Below are positions 1 through 5,562 of a DNA stretch of 56,320 bases, one piece after another. Position numbers and translations under genes: made by a program. The stretch is from Microscillaceae bacterium (GTDB lineage: Bacteria; Bacteroidota; Bacteroidia; Cytophagales; Microscillaceae), in NCBI GenBank assembly GCA_011390205.1, contig JAABSX010000025.1, positions 1-56,320 of the forward strand, written 5' to 3'. A model generated the notes under the pieces. It was not told where the DNA came from. It ran no database searches and worked only from the letters and a program-made list of their open reading frames with translations. How positions within the stretch are numbered: the first letter of the stretch is position 1; every line of letters starts with the position of its first letter.

Positions 1-67
1 ATCACCTGACTTTGAAGCCAAAAGGCTCAAGCAAAAATATAGAAAAAGAAAAAGCCCTTTGCCTACG

Positions 68-160
68 ATGGCACAAGAAAAATCCTTGCAAGTTTCCGTT
101 TCCTTAAATTCACAGTAGCTTGAAGATTTAGCTTCGGAAAGAACCTTCAAAGCAAAATAA
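68..160 (+). pseudogene. Possible remnant of a ribbon-helix-helix antitoxin
   Basis: An open frame enters from the left edge and hits a TAG at 116-118. From the ATG at 68 it reads MAQEKSLQVSVSLNSQ, then the stop, then LEDLASERTFKAK in the same frame up to a TAA at 158-160. The pattern VSVSLxxx-LEDLASER resembles the N-terminal strand and first helix of RHH/ParD-type antitoxins. The tail merges into the direct repeat that starts at 145, so the gene looks truncated by that element. The RHH assignment is inference from a very short match. Confidence 0.25.
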
Positions 161-337
161 GTGTTTCCTAAACAAGAAAAAAGTGCCGTAGAAAAGGCTT
201 ACTTCGGTCCATAACCCGCAGATCGCAAGTTCGATTCTTGCCCTTTTTCTGAAAAGAGAAAGGTGGAGCAGTGGTAGCTCGGCGTAAAAAAGTGCCTTTT
301 TGCTTGTTGCCTTTTTCTTTTGTTGTGTTTGTTTATT
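145..337 (+). repeat. Direct repeat copy 1 carrying a permuted tRNA-like element
   Basis: About 192 bp that recur at 4297-4488 with roughly 92% identity and in the same orientation. The parts are a leader (145-205), a tRNA-like core (206-284) and a T-rich trailer (285-337). The leader 171-181 can pair with 312-324 (11 bp with a two-base bulge). Positions 192-198 pair perfectly with 294-300. This closes the whole unit into one RNA of about 155 nt that ends in a T-rich tract. The antitoxin gene starts 30 bp downstream. The two copies bracket the accessory genes of the left end. Confidence 0.8.
206..284 (+). ncRNA. Circularly permuted initiator tRNA-fMet-like RNA, copy 1
   Basis: The 3' half of a tRNA comes first: anticodon arm from nucleotide 30, variable region AGATC, T arm GCAAG/CTTGC with loop TTCGATT, and acceptor strand CCTTTTT (242-248). 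The 5' half follows: acceptor strand 257-263, T8-G9, D stem GAGC/GCTC with loop AGTGGTA, and anticodon-stem bases 27-29. A GAAA tetraloop (251-254) on two extra pairs joins the acceptor strands. All four arms pair fully. The anticodon is CAT, with three G-C pairs at 29-31/39-41 and A11-U24, both initiator hallmarks. G15-C48, U8-A14 and G19-C56 partners are present. Oddities are C instead of U at position 33 and no free CCA end, so charging is unlikely. The function is unknown; a mimic or decoy is inference. Confidence 0.7.
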
Positions 338-366
338 AAAATGTATTGTATTTAACCATTTTTATT

Positions 367-564
367 ATGACCCTTATCGAAAAAAGAGAACTACTTATCA
401 AAGAAATTCAACAACTGCCCGAAGAAGCCTTGGATAAACTATTGGCTTCTATCTCTTCCAAAATTGAAAGTGGAAAGGAGGAAAATGAAAGAAGTCAAAA
501 AATAAATAGTATTATCAAAAATGACTTCAAGCGATACCATAACGTCTTTAAAGCCCTTTCATAA
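367..564 (+). CDS. Putative antitoxin of a Doc-type toxin-antitoxin pair
   Basis: A 65-residue, charged and mostly helical protein. I chose the ATG at 367; a TTG at 346 would add seven residues. The opening KRELLIKEIQQLPEEALDKL and the ending NDFKRYHNVFKALS fit the small antitoxin-like proteins that commonly precede Fic/Doc toxins in Bacteroidota. The C-terminal tail would be the part that plugs the toxin. Its stop overlaps the toxin start by one base (TAATG at 562-566), which implies translational coupling. The assignment rests on this context and the tail pattern; no DNA-binding motif is evident. The gene lies just downstream of the copy 1 permuted tRNA element and might be read from the same transcript. 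Confidence 0.65.
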   Translation: MTLIEKRELLIKEIQQLPEEALDKLLASISSKIESGKEENERSQKINSIIKNDFKRYHNVFKALS

Positions 565-962
565 TGATTGAATACCTCCAAAAGACTGATGTTATCCTCA
601 TCAATCAATTGACGATTGAGGATGTGGGTGGTAACTTTGTACCTCCCCATAATTTTCTTCATGAAGAGAACCTAGATTATCTCTTAGAAGCCGTACAAGC
701 TGAAATGTTTGGTGCACCACTATATCCTGAAATATACCAAAAAGCAGGACTTTATATGTTTAACATCATTTCCAATCATATTTTTCAAGACGGCAATAAG
801 CGAACAGGCCTAGAAGCAGCACTTTTGTTTCTACAGCTCAACGGCTATGATTTGGTGATTGACGATGAAACCCTCATCAACTTTACGCTTTCAGTAGCCT
901 CAGGTGAGCAGACACTAGAAGAAGTGCAGGCGTGGTTTGAAAAACATATTCAACAAAAATAG
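564..962 (+). CDS. doc: Doc-type toxin (death-on-curing family, Fic fold)
   Basis: A 132-residue single-domain Fic/Doc protein, close to the length of phage P1 Doc. The catalytic loop at residues 72-81 reads HIFQDGNKRT, matching Doc's HxFxDxNKR with His72, Asp76, Asn78, Lys79 and Arg80. The lysine replaces the glycine of AMP-transferring Fic enzymes and is typical of Doc, which phosphorylates EF-Tu and stops translation. The start overlaps the stop of the preceding antitoxin gene by one base. The gene sits between two RNA-like elements that mimic initiator tRNA and 23S rRNA, so the neighbourhood shares a translation theme. The family call is firm; the EF-Tu target is inferred from the family. 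Confidence 0.85.
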   Translation: MIEYLQKTDVILINQLTIEDVGGNFVPPHNFLHEENLDYLLEAVQAEMFGAPLYPEIYQKAGLYMFNIISNHIFQDGNKRTGLEAALLFLQLNGYDLVIDDETLINFTLSVASGEQTLEEVQAWFEKHIQQK

Positions 963-1020
963 TTGGGCTATTTTAAGGTGTCTATTTGCCCTACCCTTGT
1001 GAAATACAGTTATTTTCCCT

Positions 1021-1028
1021 TAGTTTTG
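1021..1028 (+). promoter_or_regulatory. Bacteroidota -7 element before the 23S-like RNA
   Basis: TAGTTTTG fits the Bacteroidota -7 consensus TAnnTTTG. A weaker CTTG lies about 20 bases upstream as a possible -33 element. A start about seven bases downstream would fall at the beginning of the leader of the 1031-1280 element. Confidence 0.45.
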
Positions 1029-1030
1029 CA

Positions 1031-1280
1031 AACAAAAGAGTGCCGTAAAAAAGGATTTCCTCGTAACTATAACGGTCCTAAGGTAGTGTAATTCGGGCGA
1101 CCGAACTAGCGAAATCGGGTTAAAAACCGATAGGGTGAAATGAAGCTTTCAAGCTTTGCAAGTCTCTACGAGATGTAGAATCGCCGGCTCAATGCCTCAC
1201 TCATTCTTTCATACAGAATGAAGGGTAAAAGTGACAGCCTTTTAAGGCTAACTTCCTCTTTGCCTGTAGCCTCTTTTTTA
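1031..1280 (+). ncRNA. 23S rRNA helix-69-like structured RNA element
   Basis: Positions 1062-1086 are 25 nt identical to the near-universal 23S rRNA segment at E. coli 1909-1933 (helix 69 and its 3' flank). A hairpin with GCGA tetraloop follows (1092-1105). Then come weaker collinear matches: TAGCGAAAT (1107-1115), a helix-71-like hairpin (1114-1131), GTCTC-ACGAGA (1162-1173) and TGTAGAATCG (1174-1183). Further hairpins lie at 1143-1156 and 1201-1221. The leader (GTGCCGTA, 1040-1047, then AAAAGG) and trailer resemble those of the tRNA-like repeats. Outer helix: 1034-1040 with 1271-1277. Middle helix: 1049-1054 with 1238-1243. A T run ends it at 1274-1279 and a -7 box precedes it, so a transcript of roughly 245 nt is plausible. 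No full rRNA flanks it. Confidence 0.65.
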
Positions 1281-1295
1281 TTTATTTTACGCAAT

Positions 1296-1892
1296 ATGAA
1301 CCCACAGCAAGCCAAGCGTTTTTTTGCTACGATTCCCAAAACACAGATGCTGACTTCGTGGTCAAGTACAGCAGATTTAATAGAAAAACTCAATCAACTT
1401 TCACCTCAAAAAATTGATGTATCACGCATTTCTACCAAAAAAGAAACCAAACAAGCCTCAGAACTCTTAGAGTTGCTTTTAGCCCTCAATGAGCAATTAC
1501 CCGATGACCTTTTTTTTGATATGGTCAAATTACCTGATGAAAAATTAGCCGTGGCATTTTTAAATGAAGCACAAGAAACGCAGCTCATCTACAGAGAAGA
1601 TTTAGGAAACACATTGCCTATTTTGTATGACAGAAATGAGCGGGCATACAAAGCCGAATTTGATGAATTGCTAGAAAAATACCAAAAACAAATCCAAGAA
1701 AAGAATTACACAAAAGCCCTGAAAAACATCAGCGAAGCTTATCACTTGATTGCAGAAATGAATATGGATTTTGGGGTAAATCCTGAGAAATTTAACCGTA
1801 AACAAATCTGCTTAGATTGGGCTTTTTGCTATGAGCAACTGGGCAAATATGCGGAGGCTGAAGAGATGAAAAAAATGAGCAAAGTACATTAA
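1296..1892 (+). CDS. Hypothetical protein with TPR-like C-terminus
   Basis: A 198-residue soluble protein that I do not recognise. I chose the ATG at 1296 (MNPQQAKRFF), because the longer frame from 1218 would run through the trailer of the RNA element. The C-terminal third (about residues 130-195) has alternating helices, with NYTKALKNISEAYHLIAEM and a later CYEQLGKYAEAEEM. These resemble tetratricopeptide repeats, a protein-interaction fold. There is no signal peptide or membrane segment. It starts 16 bases after the T run that ends the RNA element and is followed by a broken LRR-gene fragment. A role in the accessory island is likely, but its function cannot be inferred. Confidence 0.6.
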   Translation: MNPQQAKRFFATIPKTQMLTSWSSTADLIEKLNQLSPQKIDVSRISTKKETKQASELLELLLALNEQLPDDLFFDMVKLPDEKLAVAFLNEAQETQLIYREDLGNTLPILYDRNERAYKAEFDELLEKYQKQIQEKNYTKALKNISEAYHLIAEMNMDFGVNPEKFNRKQICLDWAFCYEQLGKYAEAEEMKKMSKVH

Positions 1893-1904
1893 AATTGATG
1901 GAGT

Positions 1905-2010
1905 CAGCATTTCAAAAAAATTATCGAAATTTTAGAAAGCAGCGACAAAGCAAATGTTTTTTTGCAAAAAGAGAAAGCCATACAGTCATTCATCAATAAA
2001 ATAAATAAGC
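1905..2010 (+). pseudogene. Fragment of an LRR-protein gene (N-terminal remnant)
   Basis: Positions 1910-1960 match the 5' end of the intact LRR gene (3550-3600) at about 85% over 51 bp. An extra A in a poly-A run (1914-1920) shifts the frame. After it the reading is IIEILESSDKANVF, corresponding to IIQLLESNDKANVL in the intact protein. Similarity then ends abruptly. This is a decayed partial duplicate, showing that this family has been duplicated and lost within the island. Confidence 0.65.
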
Positions 2011-2013
2011 GAG

Positions 2014-2313
2014 ATGCATTATCAAGCCTTGAACGACTTTTTTACCTACTACTATCTTTACTACATTCAGTACAAGCAATTTGAGGACGAGTGCAGCCTT
2101 ATCAAAGCCTATCAAATACAAACGCCCAAGCAGGCAGTAATCTTGCTCAATGAAATAAACGCCATCTTAGAGGGTGTAACCGACCTCAACCAAGGTGAAA
2201 TCACCAGTCAAATCCGTAGCCTACCCAAAGGATTTGGCAGGATAAAACCCTTCCGCAAGATTGAGGAAGTATTGGTGTTTTTGGAATTGGTAAAAACGAC
2301 CTTAGAAGAGTAG
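2014..2313 (+). CDS. Hypothetical 99-residue protein
   Basis: A small soluble protein opening with an aromatic-rich helix (NDFFTYYYLYYIQYKQFEDE). A helical middle (QAVILLNEINAILEG) and a C-terminal segment (FRKIEEVLVFLELVKTTLEE) follow. The layout, with an aromatic N-terminus, an acidic helix and a short ending helix, is vaguely like contact-dependent-inhibition immunity proteins, but no diagnostic motif is visible. I do not assign a function. It lies directly after the LRR fragment and 41 bases before the next frame, in the same direction, so cotranscription is plausible. Confidence 0.5.
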   Translation: MHYQALNDFFTYYYLYYIQYKQFEDECSLIKAYQIQTPKQAVILLNEINAILEGVTDLNQGEITSQIRSLPKGFGRIKPFRKIEEVLVFLELVKTTLEE

Positions 2314-2354
2314 CCCAAAGCTCCAGCTTCGGGAGAAAACTATGCCTACATAAT

Positions 2355-2993
2355 ATGACAAACATCTCAACAAACATCAACATACTGAGCAACAACTATG
2401 ACAGGGAGATGCAAAGCTTAGTTGAACAGTTAAATCACCCCGATTACAATCGACAAGAAGTGGTATTTGAAATAGCCTATGTTCGAGGCGAATACGCAAG
2501 ATTGACAGCCAATGAGCTAATATCAGCAGTTGAAAACAAACAAAATCGCCTTATCTTAAGCTTTGCAGTGGGGCAACAAATAAAAAAATTGCTCCATGAA
2601 AACTGCATTTGCGTAAGCGGAGAATACAAGTCTCTTTCATCAAAAGAAAAAGAAAAGTACTTTGAAGATTTTTTACACAAAGTTTTCTCCCTTGCCAACG
2701 AAGATTTTAGACCAGATATCAAGGATTTGTACCACGATTTTGCCGCAATTGACGACGAATACTTGAACTGGTGGATAGCCCTAAAACTTGAATACAAAGG
2801 CAAAATTTTTGATTTTCGGATAATACAATATTTTGAGGCTTATTACCACAATCCCGAAAAACAAGCCGCTCATCAATTTGAAATTGAGCTTTTTGTAGAA
2901 AAACTCAACGAAATTTTGTCAATAAAATACGGACAATATATGTATTTAGATTGTGAAGGCGAGTACTTGATTTGTTTTGTATGGTATTCTTAA
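2355..2993 (+). CDS. Hypothetical 212-residue protein
   Basis: A soluble protein without signal peptide or membrane segment that I do not recognise. It is rich in charged helices and aromatic residues. Examples are YLNWWIALKLEYKGKIFDF near residues 136-154 and YLDCEGEYLICFVWYS at the end. Its size, acidity and setting among other small unrecognised genes would fit an immunity-type protein, but that is only an inference from context. The next gene starts 13 bases after its stop, so the two are probably one transcription unit. Confidence 0.5.
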   Translation: MTNISTNINILSNNYDREMQSLVEQLNHPDYNRQEVVFEIAYVRGEYARLTANELISAVENKQNRLILSFAVGQQIKKLLHENCICVSGEYKSLSSKEKEKYFEDFLHKVFSLANEDFRPDIKDLYHDFAAIDDEYLNWWIALKLEYKGKIFDFRIIQYFEAYYHNPEKQAAHQFEIELFVEKLNEILSIKYGQYMYLDCEGEYLICFVWYS

Positions 2994-3006
2994 AATAGGT
3001 TTATTG

Positions 3007-3534
3007 ATGAGTTGGGATTTGACAGTTTATGGAGTGAATTGGCCTCAAATGCAGGCAAACGAGCGTTTGATAGACGTATCGGAAATTTTTTCCCAAATAG
3101 ACAAGTATTATAAAAGAGACCAAAAACATTTTACGGAAACAGAAGCAGGCATTTTTTTGCCTGAAATATTTACCTTACGCAGCAAACAAATTTGTTTTGC
3201 CATTCAGCAGTTGGTAGGACTTTTTGAGGAGCAAGTGGCTGTTCCGCTGCTCGGAAGGCATTTGAGCCAAGAAAATTATAACTATATTTTGAACAAAGAA
3301 GACATCACGGAATTACTTGCTTTTTTGAAAGCCTTCGCAGCTTGTCTTAAGGGCGAGCATTTCGAAGATTCTGTTTATGTAAATTTTGCCAAAGAAGAAC
3401 TGACAAAAAGTTGGTATCAATACCCCGAATCGGGCTTTACACATTTTGCTGGTTATGCAGGTATTTTTGAGCAATGGGAACGCAAAATACAAAAAAGTAA
3501 ATACACGTATTTTTATTGGGAAAATTCTTATTGA
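3007..3534 (+). CDS. Hypothetical 175-residue protein
   Basis: I chose the ATG at 3007 (MSWDLTVYGVNWPQMQ) over an upstream in-frame start at 2977, which would overlap the preceding gene. The N-terminal MSWDLxVY pattern recurs in small Bacteroidota and proteobacterial proteins of unknown role. The middle is helical, and the end is aromatic-rich (YTYFYWENSY). There is no signal peptide. The following LRR gene begins two bases after its stop, so the two genes are probably cotranscribed and may be translationally coupled. Function unknown. Confidence 0.55.
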   Translation: MSWDLTVYGVNWPQMQANERLIDVSEIFSQIDKYYKRDQKHFTETEAGIFLPEIFTLRSKQICFAIQQLVGLFEEQVAVPLLGRHLSQENYNYILNKEDITELLAFLKAFAACLKGEHFEDSVYVNFAKEELTKSWYQYPESGFTHFAGYAGIFEQWERKIQKSKYTYFYWENSY

Positions 3535-3535
3535 G

Positions 3536-4294
3536 ATGAGGAAACCTGAATTTCAAAAAATCATACAACTTTTAGAAAGCAACGACAAGGCAAATGTTTT
3601 GTTGGCTTTGGAATTAGCTCAAAATTATCAAAATGAGTTTGAAAATCATTATCAAAATTCATTAGAAGACTATAAAGTTATCTTAGAATGGGTGTGGGAA
3701 TATTTGCCTGATGTGGAAAATCCATTGATAATCAAAGAAATATACCTACAAAATAAAGGGCTAACGAGGATACCCATTCAGATAGGTCAGCTGACAAATT
3801 TGACTAAATTAGATTTGATGAATAACCAGCTTAGTAATTTACCCTCTGAAATAGGTCAATTGACTAAACTGGTTGGCTTGTATTTAGGCGATAACCAATT
3901 ACAAATCCTACCTTCGGAGGTTTGTCAATTAACGAACTTGACTCATTTGGGTTTAAATTTCAACCAACTCAGTACCTTGCCCTTAGAAATTTGCCAGGTA
4001 AATCGCTTGACTCATTTGGGGTTAGAAGGAAACCAACTCAGTACCTTGCCGTCTGCAATTCTTCAGTTGAATAACTTGACTCATTTGAATCTGGAACAAA
4101 ACCAACTTACCGCCTTGCCTTCAGAGATAAGCCAACTACACAACCTGCGAGAATTATATCTAGAAAACAACCACCTCCAAATCCTACCCGATACGCTTTT
4201 GGATATTCCGAATATAGAGATTTATGTAGCAGGTAATCCCGATTTGAAGGTTTCAGATAGGCTAAAAAACAGTGGCAAGCTCATCTTAGATTGA
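3536..4294 (+). CDS. Leucine-rich-repeat protein
   Basis: 252 residues starting at the ATG at 3536, two bases after the previous stop. A helical N-terminal cap (about 1-75, FQKIIQLLESNDKANVLLAL) leads into about seven 23-residue leucine-rich repeats. They follow LxxLxxLxLxxNQLxxLPxEIxQ, a pattern common in bacterial LRR proteins that bind other proteins. The last repeat ends with NIEIYVAGNPDLKVSDRL. There is no signal peptide, so it probably acts in the cytoplasm. Its stop is followed after two bases by the second copy of the 192-bp direct repeat. A frameshifted copy of its first 50 bp lies at 1905-2010. The binding partner cannot be inferred. Confidence 0.85.
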   Translation: MRKPEFQKIIQLLESNDKANVLLALELAQNYQNEFENHYQNSLEDYKVILEWVWEYLPDVENPLIIKEIYLQNKGLTRIPIQIGQLTNLTKLDLMNNQLSNLPSEIGQLTKLVGLYLGDNQLQILPSEVCQLTNLTHLGLNFNQLSTLPLEICQVNRLTHLGLEGNQLSTLPSAILQLNNLTHLNLEQNQLTALPSEISQLHNLRELYLENNHLQILPDTLLDIPNIEIYVAGNPDLKVSDRLKNSGKLILD

Positions 4295-4296
4295 AT

Positions 4297-4488
4297 CTTC
4301 AAAGCAAAATAAGCTTTTTGTAATCAAGAAAAAAGTACCGTATAAAAAGCTTACTTCGGCTCATAACCCGCACGTCGCAAGTTTGATTCTTGCCCTTTTT
4401 CTGAAAAGAAAAAGGTGGAGCAGTGGTAGCTCGGCGTAAAAAAGTGCCTTTTCGCTTGTTACCTTTTTCTTTTGTTATTTTGTTTATT
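4297..4488 (+). repeat. Direct repeat copy 2 carrying a permuted tRNA-like element
   Basis: Matches 145-337 in the same orientation, with equal leader length (61 bp) and core length (79 bp). The middle helix (4344-4350 with 4446-4452) keeps six of seven pairs. The outer helix keeps most pairs, with the same two-base bulge. It begins right after the LRR stop codon, which fixes the left boundary of the element. No gene on the same strand follows; 4489-4634 holds nothing I recognise before the convergent VIT gene. Confidence 0.8.
4358..4436 (+). ncRNA. Circularly permuted initiator tRNA-fMet-like RNA, copy 2
   Basis: Same permuted order as copy 1. The 3' half is 4358-4400 and the 5' half 4409-4436. 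The acceptor strands 4394-4400 and 4409-4415 pair perfectly over 7 bp, plus two further pairs closed by GAAA at 4403-4406. The anticodon loop CTCATAA is fully canonical for Met. The anticodon stem GCGGG/CCCGC, D arm GAGC/GCTC and T stem GCAAG/CTTGC all pair. Six of 79 bases differ from copy 1, and none breaks a stem (one changes A-U to G-U). Here the T loop is TTTGATT, so conserved C56 is lost, while U33 is kept, the reverse of copy 1. No 3' CCA is possible in this arrangement. Confidence 0.7.
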
Positions 4489-4634
4489 TTTCACCACCAA
4501 GAAGGGCATTTTTGGTACAAAGCATCATATCCTTGCCCCATAGTTCAAAAGAACATTTTTATACACTAGCCTTTCAGCACATCCACCAGAAAACCATCTG
4601 AGCGAAGCAGGTACTTGATGTATTGGGAGATTAC

Positions 4635-5369
4635 TTAGCTAAATAATCTTTCTAAAACATTGCCCACCCAATAAGCAAGCCCTGCCGCAATCAGACCCAG
4701 AGCCAAAGTTTCTAAAATACTCCGCCACTGATTGCTCTGCGTAGCCAGTGATTTGAGCCAGCCAATGCCCACAAAGCCCAGCATCGTAAAAAAACCAGAC
4801 AACACAAAGAGCCACTCAGAGACGCCCCCTATGGCATAATCCCAGACATAAACACTTAAAGGAATAAAACCTACCAATAAAAAAGAACTAAAAGTTACCA
4901 AAGCTATCATCAGCGGAGATTTAGAATCTAGCATCATGCCTAGTTCTTCTTTCATCATCAGGTTTACCCAGCGGTCTTTGTTTTCTGTGATTTTATTGAC
5001 TATCTGCTCTAGCAACACTCCCTCAAAACCCTGTGCAGCATAAATCTCTCTTACTTCTTCTCGCTCTGCATGGGGCATATTTTCTACTTCCCAGTATTCT
5101 ATGCGTTGGTGTTTGTAGTAGTTTTGCTGCTCTGATTTATGGGCAAGATAAGCCCCCACAGACATAGAGAAGCCGTCTGCTATCAGATTAGCAAAGCCCA
5201 AGATAATCACCACTGAGCTATCTAAGCCTCCACCTGTAGCACCTGCCACTACTGCAAAAGTGGTGATGCTGCCATCTATCCCACCATAGACAAACTCTGG
5301 AAGATACTCCTGAAATTTTTGCCAATTAGAGTTGCTGAGATGCAGTTCCTTTTCTGAGTGTTGTTCCAT
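4635..5369 (-). CDS. VIT1/CCC1-family iron/manganese transporter
   Basis: 244 residues, the usual length for bacterial VIT1/CCC1 membrane proteins, which move Fe2+ or Mn2+ out of the cytoplasm. The first membrane segment carries [19 protein letters not shown], the family signature. A second follows with [21 protein letters not shown] cytosolic helical, Glu-rich region (about 80-140) fits the metal-binding domain between TM2 and TM3 ([25 protein letters not shown]). Three further hydrophobic segments complete the fold. It converges on the accessory island and is preceded by its own upstream gap, so it is probably monocistronic. The exact metal is not readable from sequence. Confidence 0.85.
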   Translation of the reverse strand: MEQHSEKELHLSNSNWQKFQEYLPEFVYGGIDGSITTFAVVAGATGGGLDSSVVIILGFANLIADGFSMSVGAYLAHKSEQQNYYKHQRIEYWEVENMPHAEREEVREIYAAQGFEGVLLEQIVNKITENKDRWVNLMMKEELGMMLDSKSPLMIALVTFSSFLLVGFIPLSVYVWDYAIGGVSEWLFVLSGFFTMLGFVGIGWLKSLATQSNQWRSILETLALGLIAAGLAYWVGNVLERLFS

Positions 5370-5431
5370 AGGTCTAAAAAAATGAATTTATCAAACAAAC
5401 CATGATTCTGGTGCAAGGTACAGATAAATTC

Positions 5432-5468
5432 AAAAAAAACCCTCCAGAGATTTATCTCCGAAGGGTTT
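5432..5468 (-). terminator. Intrinsic terminator of the CAP-thioredoxin gene
   Basis: AAACCCT (5437-5443) pairs with AGGGTTT (5462-5468), with an inner GAGA/TCTC hairpin. The A run at 5432-5439 becomes the U tract on the minus strand. Confidence 0.7.
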
Positions 5469-5562
5469 GGGTTTCTATGCTGTATCTGAGCTTAATTGCT
5501 TGAATGTATTTGGTTTATACCATCGTCTTGTCTAATGCACTGATAATTAGCATATTAAAGCA

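Noticed and set aside
181..207. The leader as a further 23S rRNA mimic (GTGCCGTA and ACTTCGG both occur together in a 23S hairpin)
   Set aside because: The two short matches are separated by different bases and lie in A/T-rich sequence; copy 2 and the 1031 element do not keep both.
206..284. A split or permuted tmRNA
   Set aside because: tmRNA has no anticodon arm; these elements have a full Met anticodon arm, D arm and T arm, and no tag-coding segment.
145..337. An ordinary tRNA gene or an attachment site left by integration into tRNA-fMet
   Set aside because: The halves are in reverse order in both copies and joined by a paired stem with GAAA loop. Integration would leave a 3' fragment in normal order and no such hairpin.
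1062..1086. A 23S rRNA gene interrupted by a group I intron (I-CeuI-like homing site)
   Set aside because: The 25-nt stretch is the known I-CeuI target, but no rRNA sequence lies upstream. The downstream matches are short and collinear without a group I core, and no homing endonuclease frame is present.
145..4488. Integron-type attC sites between cassettes
   Set aside because: No attC core sites (GTTRRRY) or integrase gene seen. The elements are paired RNAs with tRNA- or rRNA-like cores instead.
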